A DNA stretch of 33,481 bases. Source: an uncultured Thermogutta sp. (GTDB lineage: Bacteria; Planctomycetota; Planctomycetia; Pirellulales; Thermoguttaceae). Position numbers and translations under genes: made by a program. The DNA is taken from the NCBI GenBank assembly GCA_937128505.1, contig CAKZMM010000029.1, forward strand, positions 1-33,481, given 5' to 3'. Below are positions 31,796 through 33,481 of this stretch, piece by piece (the stretch's first letter is position 1; each line of letters opens with the position of its first letter). A model generated the notes under the pieces. The model ran no database searches. It was not told the origin of the DNA and worked only from the letters and a program-made list of their open reading frames with translations.

Positions 31796-32965
31796 ATGAA
31801 TTCTTTCAATGATTACAACAAAACAACTGGCTCAAATGGGGCACGTCACCCTGACCCCATGGGATGGGCGGAAGCGGTCAAAGAGGCGCTCGCCGAGCCG
31901 GCTTTGGAGGAATTCAATCAGCCGGAAACCCAGCCAAGCGCATCAGCACGGGCTGCTGCTTACCAATTGGCGGTAGCGCTTGGACGGTGCCGAGTTTTTG
32001 GCCAGGAGTTGCCCGAGGATCTCGACGGGGTATTGCCCGCGGCGGAAGCGGTTGCTGCTGCCCAACAAGCAACGATCTTGGTCCAGCGGTGGGTAAAAGA
32101 CCTCGGGAATCTGGGAATGCGCTGGGATGAGGCAATTCCGGAGGTGGCCGAGTCCATGTGCGCGGAGGTGCTCGAAGAGCGTATGGAGCTACAGTTCGTT
32201 GTGGAGGCGGTCAGCGAAGCTTATCAAGAGCTTTTGGAAGAGGGCGATGCCGAGGCCGCGCAGCTCGAGGCGGCCCTCGACGAACTGGCAGCCAACGTTG
32301 AGCGGTTCGATGAAGCACTTCAACAGTTGGAAATCTTGGCTCTGCTGTCCACAGTCGTCGACCTACCGTTGCTGGACAATTGGCGGGCTTTTTTGTCGGG
32401 ACCTTATCGTGAAATGCCACCGTGGTGGCTTGATGGCACCTTGGAGGCCGTTGCAGAGGAACGGGATCGGGTCGTCGTGGCTACGCTCCCCCGTGCGGAA
32501 GTGTGGCGACAGATCTCTGCCCAAGAAGCCGGCCGCGCCGCGATTTTGCATCTCTCAATGGTAAGCCATGCTCGGCATGTGGCTTCGCTTATATTTAACA
32601 TCGCGCAGCCAATTGCTGTAGCGGCTGATACGCCGGTGGGAACTCCTGAGGTGCGGGCCCTGCTGCGGTGGCGCTCGCCCGATGGTCGACTGGTGGCGCG
32701 ACTATCCGTTCCGCGCGAGGCTTATCCGGAAGATCGGCTGGTTTTGGAACTCCTTTCCGGCGATGAATCCCGGGAGGCAACTGAGCTAAGGGGTAAAAGG
32801 ATTTGGCTCGGGGGTGTCGAAGCGCAAGTGGAGGAAAAGGGTATCGCCCGAATTCCGCTGGGTCTTCTCCGCGAATCGCTTGGGCAGCCGGAGGCTGAGT
32901 TGACCCTGGAAGTGGAACACCGGGGAGAAAAGTGGCTCGCCCTTACCGGGGACGAAGAGAGCTGA
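31796..32965 (+). CDS. Acidic protein of unknown function, helical N-terminus and beta-rich C-terminus
   Basis: A 389-residue, strongly acidic, Ala/Glu-rich protein without signal peptide or membrane segment. Residues about 50-250 are predicted helical by eye, with heptad-like stretches such as EEGDAEAAQLEAALDELAANVERFDEALQQLEIL that suggest a coiled coil or helical bundle. Residues about 285-385 look like an all-beta domain: ALLRWRSPDGRLVARLSVP, RLVLELLSGD, RIWLGGVEAQVEEKGIARIPLG and ELTLEVEHRGEKWLAL. I do not recognise the family. It follows the sigma factor and 280-residue genes on the same strand but after a 579-bp gap, so it may have its own promoter. A regulatory or scaffold role is possible; no enzymatic motif is visible. 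Confidence 0.7.
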   Translation: MNSFNDYNKTTGSNGARHPDPMGWAEAVKEALAEPALEEFNQPETQPSASARAAAYQLAVALGRCRVFGQELPEDLDGVLPAAEAVAAAQQATILVQRWVKDLGNLGMRWDEAIPEVAESMCAEVLEERMELQFVVEAVSEAYQELLEEGDAEAAQLEAALDELAANVERFDEALQQLEILALLSTVVDLPLLDNWRAFLSGPYREMPPWWLDGTLEAVAEERDRVVVATLPRAEVWRQISAQEAGRAAILHLSMVSHARHVASLIFNIAQPIAVAADTPVGTPEVRALLRWRSPDGRLVARLSVPREAYPEDRLVLELLSGDESREATELRGKRIWLGGVEAQVEEKGIARIPLGLLRESLGQPEAELTLEVEHRGEKWLALTGDEES

Positions 32966-33364
32966 ACCGTGACCGCGTTGTAATGCGCTCGGTTGTTCGG
33001 AGCAACATTAACTCACAGTCGACCCCCTTGGTTCTTTTAAAATCCGACACCAAACCACCGCTTGCCGAAAGCGAATTCTCGAGCACCGGCTGGCGAAAAG
33101 CCATCAAGTCCATGGCTCGTTGATTCCCATGATGATTGTGATCACCCTCGTCGAAAAAGAAGAGCGATAAAAAAAGAGCGATTTTTACCAGTGCCGGCCA
33201 ATACCGGTGTTTCTTACATGCCCAGGTACGCTGGATCATCGATAAGATCGGAACTCCTCAACCTCTCAATCAATCGGGGGTTCAAAGAAGATCAGAAACC
33301 GATTGTTGTATTTTCGCCGTCACGACTCAATCTCTAGGGAAATGCGAGACCATGGGGTTAGCAA
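32966..33364. other. Spacer before the last gene
   Basis: No gene is supported in this 399-bp stretch. The runs near 33140-33185 are rich in GAAAAAG/AAAAAG. GGGG at 33354-33357 may serve as a weak ribosome site for the last ORF. An in-frame TAG at 33359-33361 fixes its start. Confidence 0.45.
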
Positions 33365-33481
33365 ATGGAACAAACGAGTGTTTGTTATAACTGTGGAAAG
33401 AGAGTTAATTCCAACTTGGTTTCGGAGGATCGGGTTATCTTCCACCGCTGTTGCGGTCGTAAATGGACTAAACCGGCATAT
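33365..33481 (+). CDS. Partial CDS, zinc-ribbon-like N-terminus, cut by window end
   Basis: The first 39 codons of a gene that runs off the window. The translation begins MEQTSVCYNCGKRV and continues with HRCCGRKW. The CxxC followed about 20 residues later by CC suggests a small zinc-binding ribbon. An in-frame stop lies four bases before the ATG, so the start is fixed. Its orientation and position suggest it continues the sigma-factor locus. Nothing can be said about the rest. Confidence 0.45.
   Translation, partial: MEQTSVCYNCGKRVNSNLVSEDRVIFHRCCGRKWTKPAY

Overview
The window looks like chromosomal DNA of a Planctomycetota bacterium, possibly a thermophilic or anaerobic Pirellulales/Thermogutta-like lineage. 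The evidence is the style of several proteins: an endonuclease/exonuclease/phosphatase-like protein ending in the WAEFS...EGG block common in that phylum, an EF-hand-tailed periplasmic adaptor, an ECF-like sigma factor beside unrecognised acidic proteins, and long gene-poor spacers. The assignment is inferred from memory of protein families; no 16S or marker gene is present. No tRNA, rRNA, IS element or CRISPR array was seen.

Layout. 1-342: short degenerate tandem repeats. 343-1356: membrane-anchored DNase I-like protein that has lost its catalytic residues. 1750-2691 (-): secreted protein of unknown function. 3755-5806: multi-spanning GT-C (PMT/ArnT-like) glycosyltransferase. 7099-12132: three-gene MacAB-like export system made of a very unusual adaptor, an ABC ATPase and a MacB-type permease. 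12514-13764 (-): DegT/DnrJ/EryC1/StrS-type PLP enzyme. 13765-15536: 1.8 kb with no gene but several strong inverted repeats.

15537-27489 is the metabolic heart. Eight genes lie on one strand: a soluble HdrC/HdrB-like Fe-S protein, etfB, etfA, a membrane cytochrome b/Fe-S/CCG protein of the Etf:menaquinone oxidoreductase (EMO) type, hdrA, mvhD, mvhG and mvhA. Together they could couple H2 oxidation by a group 3c-type [NiFe] hydrogenase, through flavin-based electron bifurcation on HdrA, to ferredoxin and to a second path leading through the HdrBC-like protein and/or EtfAB-EMO to the quinone pool. No separate hdrB or hdrC gene is present; the 404-residue protein is the best candidate to replace them. 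This is the most interesting system here.

27490-33481 is accessory. It holds an LRAT-domain protein with an intact H-H-C triad and a glycine-zipper tail (-), a divergent ECF-like sigma factor split by one in-frame TGA, a translationally coupled 280-residue protein with a possible RNase-like (BECR) pattern, an acidic 389-residue protein, and a Cys-rich zinc-ribbon-like ORF that runs off the window.

Spacers throughout carry short imperfect tandem duplications (15-37 bp units), which look like a property of this genome's non-coding DNA.
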